DNA of 15,554 nt from CAXSEF01 sp050920955 (GTDB taxonomy: Bacteria > Pseudomonadota > Alphaproteobacteria > Acetobacterales > Acetobacteraceae), in NCBI GenBank assembly GCA_050920955.1, contig JBPBQS010000208.1:1-15554 (forward strand). Direction: 5' to 3'. The stretch's first letter is position 1. Each line of letters opens with the position of its first letter. Below are positions 1 to 7,229 of this stretch, piece after piece. Below the pieces are notes generated by a model that worked only from the letters and a program-made list of their open reading frames with translations, had not been told where the DNA came from and made no database searches. The position numbers were made by a program, and so were the translations under genes.

Positions 1-532
1 GGAAGGAGCGGAGGAACTGCAGGTGCTCGGGGAGGAACTCCTCGTTGAGGTTGCGCACGCCGAGGAAGACGTTGAGCTTGGCGCTCTGGTGCATCCACCA
101 CAGCACCATGAAGGTCCACATGCCGACCTGGTTGGGCGCGTGCCAGGTGAGCGCCACCACCGCGATCGCGGCGGCGATGATCGCCAGCTCGTGCCACAGG
201 CTGGTCTGGATCGCGTGGCCGAAGTGGCGCCAGCCGCGGCAGCCCTCCTCGCAGGGCTGCTTCCGCGTGCCGGTCACGAAGCCCATGTAGAAACTGATCT
301 CCTGCCAGCCCCAGGCGAGCAGGCCGCAGGTGAAGCCGACGTAGGCGCCGCGCACGGAGGTGTCGCTGCCCGTCGCGTGCAGGCCGTAGAGCGAGGCGGC
401 GAGCAGCACCGTGGCGCCGAGCATGCTCCACTTGAAGGTGGGACGCGGCAGTCCGTCGAGGTACATGATTACCCCGGTGCTGAACCACCAGACGAACAGC
501 GCGAACAGGGCGGGGAAGACGTAGAGCGACAT
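1..532 (-). CDS. puhE: PuhE, photosynthetic complex assembly protein (partial, C-terminus beyond window)
   Basis: I read this frame by hand; it is open from an ATG at 532 to the left edge, giving 177 residues without a stop. The protein starts MSLYVFPALFALFVWWFSTG and is an integral membrane protein. Hydrophobic segments lie near residues 2-23, 36-50, 62-80, 113-130 and 138-148. It matches what I know of PuhE (DUF3623 family), a membrane protein encoded next to acsF in purple bacteria that is linked to efficient assembly of reaction centres and antenna; its molecular role is unknown. Family members are about 270 residues, so roughly a third is missing. The start is well supported: the acsF stop TAG lies in the sequence TAGGA, which serves as a ribosome binding site about 8 bases before the ATG. 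The gap to acsF is 10 bases, so co-transcription is likely. The PuhE identity rests on residue pattern and position. Confidence 0.88.
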   Translation of the reverse strand, partial: MSLYVFPALFALFVWWFSTGVIMYLDGLPRPTFKWSMLGATVLLAASLYGLHATGSDTSVRGAYVGFTCGLLAWGWQEISFYMGFVTGTRKQPCEEGCRGWRHFGHAIQTSLWHELAIIAAAIAVVALTWHAPNQVGMWTFMVLWWMHQSAKLNVFLGVRNLNEEFLPEHLQFLRSF

Positions 533-542
533 CGTTGCGGTC

Positions 543-1640
543 CTACCAGCTCGGCGCGAGGCGCACGTCGGCCGGCAGCACGTTGGAGTGCACCGGCATC
601 AGGTAGAGGCGGGCGAACAGCGTGGCGGCACGGGCCTGGAGTGCCACGCGCGCGATGCGGGCGCCGGCGCCGGGGCGCCTGCGGGCGGCGCCGATCGCCT
701 CGGCGGTGATGCGTAGGCGTTCCAGCGTCGAGCGGAACCTCGGGTTGTCGAGGTCGAGCGCCACGGGGAACACCTGGCGGCAGATCTCCTGGGTGATGTG
801 GAAGACCTTGTAGTCGTACTCGGTCGGGTCGAGGCCGAGGGCGGCGTGGAACACGGGGCGCGCGTGGTCGCGCACGTACATCGTGGCGAACACGGCGAGC
901 AGGAAGAAGCGTACCCAGAGCTTGTTGCGGCCCTGGAGCAGCTTTGGGTCGGAGCGCATCAGCAGGGCGAAGGCCTCGCCGTGGCGGAACTCGTCGCCGC
1001 ACCACTTCTCGAAGAACGAGAAGATCGGGTGGATGCGGCGCTCCGGGTGCGCCTCGAGCTGGCGGAAGATCGTGATGTAGCGGGCGTAGCCGATCTTCTC
1101 GGACAGGTAGGTCGCGTAGAAGACGAACTTGGGGGTGAAGTATTTGTACTTCTTGGCCCGCGCCAGGAAGCCGAGGTCCACGCCGACGCCGAAGTCCTTG
1201 AGGCTGTCGTTGATGAAGCCGGCGTGGCGGGCCTCGTCGCGGGTCATCAGCGCGAAGAGCGTGCGGATGTCGGGGTTGGTGATGCGCTTCTTGATCTCGG
1301 CGTAGAGCACGCAGCCGGAGAACTCGGCGGTCACGGAGCTGACCAGGAAGTCGAGGAACTCGCGGCGAAGCTCGGGCTCCATGGCGGCGAAGTCGGCGTC
1401 GAAGCGGGCGTCGCGCACGAAGTGGCCGCGGTTCGGGTCGGACTGCATCTCGGCGACGAGGGCGTCCCACTCGGCACGGATCAGGCTGACGTCGAGCTTG
1501 TCCATGTAGGCGAAGTCTGTGGTGTAGAAGCGCGGCGAGAGGACCGTGTCCTGCTTGGCGGATTCGGTGCTCTCGTTCGGCGCGCGGCCCTGCGTGGGGT
1601 TGGCGCCCGAGGTGTCCAGGCGGTCGAGGACCTCGCTCAT
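543..1640 (-). CDS. acsF: AcsF, aerobic Mg-protoporphyrin IX monomethyl ester oxidative cyclase
   Basis: This 365-residue protein is the diiron catalytic subunit of the oxygen-dependent cyclase. The enzyme forms ring E of bacteriochlorophyll, converting Mg-protoporphyrin IX monomethyl ester to divinyl protochlorophyllide. The sequence shows the ferritin-like diiron pattern: a Glu at 106 in VTAEFSG, EARH at 136-139 within MTRDEARHAGFINDSLKDFG, and a second EFRH at 217-220 within EKWCGDEFRHGEA. Length is normal for the family. The ATG at 1640 has a good upstream site (GGGAGAG) and overlaps the stop of bciE as ATGA, which suggests coupled translation. The gene shows an oxygen-dependent route; the anaerobic cyclase BchE is not in this window. 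The residues before about 35 are polar and family-variable. Confidence 0.97.
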   Translation of the reverse strand: MSEVLDRLDTSGANPTQGRAPNESTESAKQDTVLSPRFYTTDFAYMDKLDVSLIRAEWDALVAEMQSDPNRGHFVRDARFDADFAAMEPELRREFLDFLVSSVTAEFSGCVLYAEIKKRITNPDIRTLFALMTRDEARHAGFINDSLKDFGVGVDLGFLARAKKYKYFTPKFVFYATYLSEKIGYARYITIFRQLEAHPERRIHPIFSFFEKWCGDEFRHGEAFALLMRSDPKLLQGRNKLWVRFFLLAVFATMYVRDHARPVFHAALGLDPTEYDYKVFHITQEICRQVFPVALDLDNPRFRSTLERLRITAEAIGAARRRPGAGARIARVALQARAATLFARLYLMPVHSNVLPADVRLAPSW

Positions 1641-1927
1641 GCGTGCTCTCCCGGCTCGAAGCCGACTTCATAGAGTTCGGTGACGGCGAACACCCCGCTC
1701 GCCCGCGTCCAGGCGCGGCGCAGTGGGCCCGCGCGGCGCACGGTGATGCGGCACTCGCGCGAGAGGGTCTCGTTGTAGGCGACGCGCGTGGGGGCGTCGT
1801 GGATCAGCACCTCGTCGCCGGGCTCCACGGCCACGTCGAGCGGCACGGAGAAGGCGTGGAAGCTGTCCGGGGTCTGCTCGATCTCGACGATGCAGCGTGC
1901 CTGCACCTCGCGGCCGGGTCGGGTCAT
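1637..1927 (-). CDS. bciE: BciE-like accessory subunit of the aerobic cyclase
   Basis: This small protein has 96 residues and begins MTRPGREVQARCIVEIEQTP. It has no membrane segment and contains a conserved-looking core, VEPGDEVLIHDAPTRVAY, and a C-terminal stretch ending FAVTELYEVGFEPGEHA. A small gene directly before acsF is typical of alphaproteobacterial clusters. In Rhodobacter sphaeroides the gene in this position encodes BciE, an accessory protein required for AcsF activity in that class of cyclase. I assign BciE from position, size and a general resemblance, not from an alignment. The start is clear: AGGAG lies five bases before the ATG. Both ends overlap neighbours by four bases (ATGA with puhC upstream and with acsF downstream), consistent with matched production of BciE and AcsF. 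Confidence 0.78.
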   Translation of the reverse strand: MTRPGREVQARCIVEIEQTPDSFHAFSVPLDVAVEPGDEVLIHDAPTRVAYNETLSRECRITVRRAGPLRRAWTRASGVFAVTELYEVGFEPGEHA

Positions 1928-2382
1928 CGTGGCTCCTGGGCGGGACGGTCGAGCAGAAGGGCGAAGCTGCGGGCGTTGGTGGAGCCGAACGAGGTCAGGT
2001 CGATCGTGATGTTCGTTGCGGCGTCCGAGAGAGTGAGCCTGCCATCGGACAGCGCCGTCAACCGGTAAGGCACACGCTGGTCCACGCCGAACAGCCGGCG
2101 GCTGACCGCGGCGCCGTGCAGGATGCCGCGCACGAAGCTCTCGCCGCCGGCCGCGATCCTGCCGGCCACGGCGCCGGTCTCGCCGTCGATCAGCAGGACC
2201 GCGCCGTCGTCGCTCGCGTCCACCACCATGGAGCGCGTCGAGACTACCCCGGCCGGCGCCTCGCGGGCCGTAGGCAGCGCCGCGACCAGGCCGATCAGCG
2301 CGGTCAGCGCGAGCGCGATCAGCGGCGGCCAGGGGATGCGGCGCGGGGTCCGTCCGGAAGTGCCGAAGAGGGTGGCGCTCAT
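1924..2382 (-). CDS. puhC: PuhC, photosynthetic complex assembly protein
   Basis: The protein has 152 residues, close to the roughly 160 of Rhodobacter PuhC. A short basic N-terminus (RTPRRIPWPP at 11-20) is followed by one membrane segment at about 21-37 (LIALALTALIGLVAALP). A soluble, presumably periplasmic domain of about 115 residues follows. This single-anchor layout is that of PuhC, which in Rhodobacter promotes reaction-centre and core-antenna assembly. The frame is open for 33 further codons upstream, but that stretch is repeat sequence; the ATG at 2382 is preferred because GGAG lies about ten bases before it and because the protein then starts like family members. The stop overlaps the bciE start as ATGA. 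It is separated from puhB by a 159-base gap that holds a repeat element, the widest gap inside the operon. Confidence 0.88.
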   Translation of the reverse strand: MSATLFGTSGRTPRRIPWPPLIALALTALIGLVAALPTAREAPAGVVSTRSMVVDASDDGAVLLIDGETGAVAGRIAAGGESFVRGILHGAAVSRRLFGVDQRVPYRLTALSDGRLTLSDAATNITIDLTSFGSTNARSFALLLDRPAQEPR

Positions 2383-2403
2383 GGCGTGGGGCTCCAGGGA
2401 AGG

Positions 2404-2527
2404 AAGCAAGGCCGGGCTCCGCCCGGACCCGCAAAGGGTCCGAGGACCCTTTGATCCCTTGACCCAGGGAAGGGATTCCAAAGGCGAGCCTTTGGCGGAG
2501 TCCAGAGGCAGAGCCTCTGGCCTTGCC
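2404..2527 (-). repeat. Multi-hairpin interspersed repeat, copy 1 (intergenic, puhB-puhC)
   Basis: This element of about 124 bases fills most of the gap between puhB and puhC. It is a chain of inverted repeats: CCGGGC/GCCCGG (2413-2427), AAAGGGTCC/GGACCCTTT (2433-2452), ATCCCTT/AAGGGAT (2453-2476), CCAAAGGC/GCCTTTGG (2478-2495) and CCAGAGGC/GCCTCTGG (2502-2520). The ends are GCAAGG and CCTTGC. A second copy in the same orientation lies inside bchB at 11024-11149. The best-conserved block is a 29-base stretch at the low-coordinate end (from about 2404) with one mismatch between copies. It encodes no evident protein and is presumably transcribed in the operon mRNA, where it would fold. There is no T-run, so I do not call it a terminator. 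Confidence 0.85.
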
Positions 2528-2541
2528 TGCCGCGCATCATC

Positions 2542-3213
2542 TCACTCGGCCGCCATGAGGGATGCCACGGCCTCGGGCTGCGCCGAGGCGGCGAGGGCGT
2601 CCGCGAGGAGCCGCGCCACGCGGGCTGCGTCCGGGACGGCGCGCAGCATGGGCTGCACGCGGCGGGTGCGCCAGGGCCGCACGTGCGGCCACAGCGTGGT
2701 GATGCCGATGCGGCTCCGCCCCTCGAGCAGCAGCGCGATATCGCCGGTGCCGTCGGGATAGAGGCGCAGGTCTGCGGACTCGATCGAGCGGAACGGCAGG
2801 TTGATGCTGCCGCCGAGTGCGACGCCGATGCGCAGCACCACGCGCTGCTCGGTGAGGGTGTAGACGCTGGTGCGCGCGACCAGCACCGCGAACCCGCAGA
2901 GCAGCGCGAGCGCCACGGTGCCGAGCAGCAGCAGCGCCGCGAAGGAGAACCACATCGACGCGGTGTGCAGCACGACGGCGCGCACCAGGGCGACCGAGGC
3001 CAGCGCCGCGAAGTAGAACAGGAGCGTGCGGACGTGGAGCACGCGCCGCGCAACCCCGCGCCAGCTCGGCGAGCCCTGCCACAGCATGGTCTCGCCAGGC
3101 GGCAGCGGCCCGGGCAGGCCGTGCGGCGGCTGTATGGCGCCGGCGCGCAGGCGGGCGGGATCGCGCGGGCGCTCGCGCACCACGCGGAGGCGCTGCGTGC
3201 CGGAGCGGGGCAT
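2542..3213 (-). CDS. puhB: PuhB, reaction-centre assembly factor
   Basis: With the ATG at 3213 the protein has 223 residues, near the 214 or so of Rhodobacter PuhB. The N-terminal part carries the family motif GLPGPLPPGETMLWQGSPSW at about 32-51. Two clear membrane segments follow at about 64-82 and 89-112, and then a domain resembling bacterial PH domains (TSVYTLTEQRVVLRIG at 115-130). PuhB is an inner-membrane assembly factor that helps reaction-centre assembly in Rhodobacter capsulatus. The start is uncertain. A GTG at 3261 is in frame and overlaps the puhA stop as GTGA, which would add 16 residues; no clear ribosome binding site supports either choice. The first 30 or so residues are Arg- and Pro-rich and unlike the core. 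Confidence 0.9.
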   Translation of the reverse strand: MPRSGTQRLRVVRERPRDPARLRAGAIQPPHGLPGPLPPGETMLWQGSPSWRGVARRVLHVRTLLFYFAALASVALVRAVVLHTASMWFSFAALLLLGTVALALLCGFAVLVARTSVYTLTEQRVVLRIGVALGGSINLPFRSIESADLRLYPDGTGDIALLLEGRSRIGITTLWPHVRPWRTRRVQPMLRAVPDAARVARLLADALAASAQPEAVASLMAAE

Positions 3214-3257
3214 GCCGAGGCCGGGCCGGCCGGCGCCGGGCTCGCCGAGGCGGGCGC

Positions 3258-4049
3258 TCACAGCGCGGAGCCCGTGCGGGCGCGGGTGGCGTAGAGCTGG
3301 CCGCCACCGAAGTAGGCCACGAGCTTGTCCTCCTCGAAGCGGGTCACCTGGGTCGGGATGCGCAGGCGGGGGACCTCGGCGAACTGCTCGGCCAGGATCG
3401 AGCGGACCACGATCACGCGTGTGCGCGGGCGGATGCGCATGAACGGCTGAGGCAGCAGCACGCGCTGGCCTTCGTAGGCTGGCAGGCTGAGCACCACCTC
3501 CAGGTAGCGCACGGACTCCTCGACCTCGTCGATCCAGAGGTCGACGCACAGGCCGGCGACCAGGCCGTCGGCGCCGATCACCGCCATGCCGCGCGGATCG
3601 GGCGAGCGGCGGTCAAGCCTGTACTCGGCGGCGTCGCGCAACGGGGCGATCTTGAGGGCGCCGTCGATCGTCAGGTCGGGCTCGTCCTTGCGCCACGCGT
3701 AGGAGGCGGGGCCGACGCCGTCGACGAGGGGGTTGCCGGTGGGCTCCAGCGGCGCTCCGGGAAAGGTCGCGGCGGGGCGGGCGCCGTTGGGCAGGCGCGG
3801 CGGGAACAGCGAGCCCGGCGCCTCGATCAGGTCGCCGTGGAACATGCGGAACAGCTTGGGCGCCGGCGTGGGCGGCAGGCCCTCGCAGACGACCTCCTCC
3901 GTGTGGCCGAGGATCTCGGACACGAGGGGATAGCCTTCGCGCTTGTCCTCGCGGCGCAGGTAGAGGATCAGGCCCGCGAAGAACGCCCAGAAGCCGTAGA
4001 GCGTGACCTGGGCCACGTCGACGTATCCGGTGAAACTGGTGCCGACCAT
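3258..4049 (-). CDS. puhA: PuhA, photosynthetic reaction centre H subunit
   Basis: The protein has 263 residues, against about 260 for Rhodobacter. It shows the H-subunit plan: a short periplasmic start, one membrane helix at about 12-31 (AQVTLYGFWAFFAGLILYLR), the sequence REDKREGYPL just after it, and a large cytoplasmic PRC-barrel-type domain ending with LEEDK-like FEEDKLVAYFGGGQLYA. The acidic segment DLWIDEVEE corresponds to the region that lines the proton path to the secondary quinone in characterised reaction centres. Subunit H caps the L-M core on the cytoplasmic side; pufL and pufM are not in this window. The start at 4049 is supported by a site (AGGGAAG) that merges with the lhaA stop codon 11 bases upstream. 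Confidence 0.97.
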   Translation of the reverse strand: MVGTSFTGYVDVAQVTLYGFWAFFAGLILYLRREDKREGYPLVSEILGHTEEVVCEGLPPTPAPKLFRMFHGDLIEAPGSLFPPRLPNGARPAATFPGAPLEPTGNPLVDGVGPASYAWRKDEPDLTIDGALKIAPLRDAAEYRLDRRSPDPRGMAVIGADGLVAGLCVDLWIDEVEESVRYLEVVLSLPAYEGQRVLLPQPFMRIRPRTRVIVVRSILAEQFAEVPRLRIPTQVTRFEEDKLVAYFGGGQLYATRARTGSAL

Positions 4050-4060
4050 GCGACGCTTCC

Positions 4061-5500
4061 CTATTGACCGAAATGCAGCCCGGCGTGGCCGAGCGCCGGC
4101 GCCGACTGTGCCGGGCCGAAACGAACGAGCGGGCCGATCACCACCAGCGTGGCGAACAGCAACGCGATCTCCAGGCCGTACACCGCCTGGTAGCCGACGG
4201 CGGGCCCGGCCAGCGTGGGGCCGAGCAAGCCTCCTTCCGCCAGCGTGGCGACGAGGTCGCGCACCAGGCCGCCGAGCGCGATGGCAGCGCCGGCCGCGAA
4301 GGCCTGCACCGCGCCCCAGGTGCCGAGCGCGAGCCCGGTGGAGGACCGCCCGGCCGCGTCGACCGCGCCGGACAGGGTGCCCACCGCGAACAGGGCGCCG
4401 CCGCCGCCGATCAGCGCGGTGCCGAGCGCGAAGAGGGCTGCGGACTGCATCGGCGCGGAGAACACCACCGCGGCGAAGGCGGCGAGCCCGACGAGGACGC
4501 CGATGGCCGCGACGCGGTAGCGGTCCATGCCGCGGCCGAGGCAGCGGAACGCGAAGGCGAACCCGCACAGCCCGCCCAGCGCCAGCAGCGCGGTGAGCGA
4601 GGTGGTGGCGCTCACCGGCAGCCTCAGCACCTGGCCGCCGTAGGGTTCGAGCAGCACGTCCTGCAGGCTGAACGCCACGGTGCCGAGCGCCACGGCCCAG
4701 AGGCGGCGCCGCGCCTGCGCGGTGCGGCCCAGCGAGCGCCAGGCGTCGCCGAAGCGCGGAGCGGGAGCGTCGGCGCCGCGCGCCACGGAGGCGGCGCGCG
4801 GCTCCTGCTTCCACAGGGCGCAGCCGTTGAGCAGCACGGTGGCGACCGCCGCGCCCTGGATCACCTGGATCAGGCGCGTCTCGCTGAAGCGGGCGAGCAG
4901 CACGCCGAACACCACGGAGCTGGCGAGCACGCCGACCAGCAGCATCATGCACAGCACGGTGACGACCTGCGGGCGCGAGCGCTCCGGGGCGAGGTCGGTG
5001 GCGAGCGCCAGGCCCACGGTCTGCGTGGTGTGCAGGCCGGCGCCGGTGAGCAGGAAGGCGAAGCAGGCGGCGAACGGCCCGGCCCAGGGCGGCGCGTGCC
5101 CGCCGCCGTCGCCCGAGAGCAGCAGCAGCGCGAACGGCATGATCGCCAGGCCGCCGAACTGCATCATGGTGCCGATCCACAGGTACGGCACGCGGCGCCA
5201 GCCGAGCACGGAGACGTGGGTATCGGAGCGGAAGCCGATCAGCGCGCGCGCCGGGGCGAACACCAGCGGCAGCGCCACCATGATCGCGACCAGGCGGGCG
5301 GAGACGCCCAGCTCGACGATCATCACCCGGTTCAGCGTGCCGACCACGAGGGCGATCGACATGCCCACCGAGACCTGGAACAGCGACAGGCGCAGCAGGC
5401 GGGCGAGCGGCAGCTCGGCGGAGACGGCGTCGGCGAACGGCAGGAACCGCGTGCCCACCTGGTTCCAGCCGCGCGTGACCGTCTCGCCGTAGCGGCTCAT
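4061..5500 (-). CDS. lhaA: LhaA, light-harvesting complex assembly protein (BCH/PucC family)
   Basis: This 479-residue protein is strongly hydrophobic, with about twelve predicted membrane segments, and belongs to the PucC/LhaA branch of the major facilitator superfamily. The N-terminal region (LRLSLFQVSVGMSIALVVGT, about 37-56) and the following NRVMIVELGVSA and FRSDTHVSVLGWRRVPYLW are typical of this group. LhaA assists assembly of the core antenna LH1, and has been proposed to handle bacteriochlorophyll or antenna polypeptides. Its place between bchM and puhA identifies it as LhaA rather than PucC, which normally sits with the LH2 genes. The start overlaps the bchM stop as ATGA, with no strong ribosome binding site of its own, so translation is probably coupled. 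The stop is 11 bases before puhA. Confidence 0.94.
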   Translation of the reverse strand: MSRYGETVTRGWNQVGTRFLPFADAVSAELPLARLLRLSLFQVSVGMSIALVVGTLNRVMIVELGVSARLVAIMVALPLVFAPARALIGFRSDTHVSVLGWRRVPYLWIGTMMQFGGLAIMPFALLLLSGDGGGHAPPWAGPFAACFAFLLTGAGLHTTQTVGLALATDLAPERSRPQVVTVLCMMLLVGVLASSVVFGVLLARFSETRLIQVIQGAAVATVLLNGCALWKQEPRAASVARGADAPAPRFGDAWRSLGRTAQARRRLWAVALGTVAFSLQDVLLEPYGGQVLRLPVSATTSLTALLALGGLCGFAFAFRCLGRGMDRYRVAAIGVLVGLAAFAAVVFSAPMQSAALFALGTALIGGGGALFAVGTLSGAVDAAGRSSTGLALGTWGAVQAFAAGAAIALGGLVRDLVATLAEGGLLGPTLAGPAVGYQAVYGLEIALLFATLVVIGPLVRFGPAQSAPALGHAGLHFGQ

Positions 5501-6255
5501 GGGCGCCGACCGTTCGCGGGCGCGAGGTGCACCAGCTCCAGGGCCTGCGAGGTGTAGAAGCCGCCGGCGACGCGCTCGGTGCGGCAGCGCTGCCAGTCGG
5601 CAAGCGCGGGCTCGCGGTCGATGCGGCGGAACAGGGCGGCCGGCGAGACGGGCTCGATCGCGGGCGCGCGGTCGGCACGGGGGAACAGGCGGCCGGCGGC
5701 GTGCATCACGCTGAGCGCGGGGGTGCGCGGCGCGAAGGTCGCGAGCACGGAGCGGTCGGCGACGGCGGCTAGGCTGCGCAGGGCCGCGACCATCTCGGGG
5801 GCGGCGTAGTGGATCAGCGAGTCCATGGCGACGACGTGGTCGAAGCGGCCGGGCGCCGTGTCGAGCATGTCGCCGGCGAGGAAGGTCACGCGGCCGGGAA
5901 GGCCTGTGGGCAGGCGCTCGCGGGCCAGGTCGAGCAGCGTGCCGGCGAGGTCGACGGCCACGACGTCGGCGCCGCGGCGGGCCAGCTCGACGGCCAGCGC
6001 GCCGGTGCCGCAGCCGGCGTCGAGCACGCGGCGGCCGTGCAGCTCGGCAGGCAGCCAGGACAGCAGCGTGTCGCGCATCCGGTCGCGGCCGGCGCGCACG
6101 GTGGCGCGGATGCGGCCGAGCGGCGCGTCCGAGGTCATGCGCGCCCAGTTCGCCGCCGCCGTGCGGTCGAAGTAGGTCTCGAGCTGGCCGCGGCGGCGCT
6201 CGTAGGCGACGGACGGCAGGGTGTCGCTCGGGCCGGGGAGGCGGCTTGCGTCCAT
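5497..6255 (-). CDS. bchM: BchM, Mg-protoporphyrin IX O-methyltransferase
   Basis: The protein has 252 residues and is an S-adenosylmethionine-dependent methyltransferase. It methylates the ring C propionate of Mg-protoporphyrin IX, between Mg chelation (BchH) and ring closure (AcsF). The AdoMet-binding motif I is VLDAGCGTG at 77-85, followed by the acidic end of strand 2 in VAVDLAG (about 99-105), then GDM (118-120) and VVAMDSLIHY (about 131-140), a characteristic BchM segment. The N-terminal part contains YFDRTAAANWARMTSDAPL, also typical. The ATG shares one base with the bchL stop (TGATG) and has no obvious ribosome binding site, so translation by reinitiation is likely. The frame is open upstream through bchL, but that part is a shadow frame. 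Confidence 0.96.
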   Translation of the reverse strand: MDASRLPGPSDTLPSVAYERRRGQLETYFDRTAAANWARMTSDAPLGRIRATVRAGRDRMRDTLLSWLPAELHGRRVLDAGCGTGALAVELARRGADVVAVDLAGTLLDLARERLPTGLPGRVTFLAGDMLDTAPGRFDHVVAMDSLIHYAAPEMVAALRSLAAVADRSVLATFAPRTPALSVMHAAGRLFPRADRAPAIEPVSPAALFRRIDREPALADWQRCRTERVAGGFYTSQALELVHLAPANGRRP

Positions 6256-7229
6256 CACTCGAAGCCCAGGAGGTCGAAGATGTCGCGGTCCTTGAGAGCC
6301 TTGCTCTCCAGGTTCGGCGTGCCAGCCATGAGCGTGGCGGCGAGGCGGAGGTACTCGTTCTGGACGGACTCGATCTCGGGGGTGAGCTCCATCTCGAACA
6401 CGGTGGACTTCTTCAGGCGCGAGCGGCGGATGGCGTCGAGGTCGGGGAAGTGCGCGAGGGTGGAGAGGCCGGTGGCGGCGTTGTAGCGGTCGATCTGGTC
6501 GGTGCCGGCGGAGCGGTTGACGATCACGCCGCCGAGGCGGACGTCGTAGTTGCGCGCCTTGGCCTCGATGGCGGCGACGATGCGGTTCATCGCGAAGATC
6601 GAGTCGAAGTCGTTGGCGGCGACGATCAAGGCCTGGTCGGCGTGCTGCAGCGGGGCCGCGAAGCCGCCGCACACCACGTCGCCGAGCACGTCGAAGATCA
6701 CCACGTCGGTGTCCTCGAGCAGGTGGTGCTCGCGCAGCAGCTTCACGGTCTGGCCGACGACGTAGCCGCCGCAGCCGGTGCCGGCGGGGGGACCGCCTGC
6801 CTCGATGCACATCACGCCGCCGGTGCCCTGGACGACGAAGTCCTCGGGGCGCAGCTCCTCGGGATGGAAGTCCACGCCCTCGAGCACGTCGATCACGGTG
6901 GGGATCAGGCGCTTCGTGAGCGTGAAGGTGCTGTCGTGCTTGGGGTCGCAGCCGATCTGCAGGACGCGGTGGCCCTGGCGGGCGAAGGCGAGGCTGAGGT
7001 TGGACGAGGTCGTGCTCTTGCCGATGCCGCCCTTGCCGTAGACAGCGAACACCTTTGCGTTTCCGGAACGGCGCGGCGTGTCCATGCGGACCTGGACGCT
7101 GCCGTCGCCGTCCGCGCCGCGGGGAGTGGCGCCGGGCGGCAGGCCCTCGGCGCTGGAGCAGGTGCCGCAGCCGGCGGCGGCGCGCAGGCGGGCGGGCGCC
7201 GCGTCGGCGGGCTTCACTTCGATGGTCAT
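6255..7229 (-). CDS. bchL: BchL, iron-sulfur ATP-binding subunit of dark-operative protochlorophyllide reductase
   Basis: This 324-residue protein is the NifH-like reductase component of DPOR, which hands electrons to BchN-BchB with ATP hydrolysis. The P-loop GKGGIGKST is at 65-73. CDPKHDSTFTLT (94-105) follows. The two cysteines expected to hold the intersubunit 4Fe-4S cluster are C153 (GTGCGGYVVGQT) and C187 (DVVCGGFAAPLQH); their 34-residue spacing fits the family. The C-terminus ends DIFDLLGFE. Most BchL proteins have about 300 residues; here the region before the P-loop is long and contains a CxxC (C21, C24). The start has a good site (GGGAG) and overlaps the bchH stop as ATGA. The enzyme is oxygen-sensitive, so its coexistence with acsF fits an organism that sees varying oxygen. 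Confidence 0.97.
   Translation of the reverse strand: MTIEVKPADAAPARLRAAAGCGTCSSAEGLPPGATPRGADGDGSVQVRMDTPRRSGNAKVFAVYGKGGIGKSTTSSNLSLAFARQGHRVLQIGCDPKHDSTFTLTKRLIPTVIDVLEGVDFHPEELRPEDFVVQGTGGVMCIEAGGPPAGTGCGGYVVGQTVKLLREHHLLEDTDVVIFDVLGDVVCGGFAAPLQHADQALIVAANDFDSIFAMNRIVAAIEAKARNYDVRLGGVIVNRSAGTDQIDRYNAATGLSTLAHFPDLDAIRRSRLKKSTVFEMELTPEIESVQNEYLRLAATLMAGTPNLESKALKDRDIFDLLGFE

Noticed and set aside
2404..2527. Rho-independent terminator between puhB and puhC
   Set aside because: The hairpins are strong but no T-run follows on either strand, and the same structure occurs inside the coding part of bchB, so termination is not the simplest reading.
4064..5557. Plus-strand open frame of 497 codons opposite lhaA
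   Set aside because: Composition is low-complexity (Gln, Glu, Gly, Arg, His rich) and mirrors the hydrophobic lhaA codons on the other strand; no start site or domain supports it.
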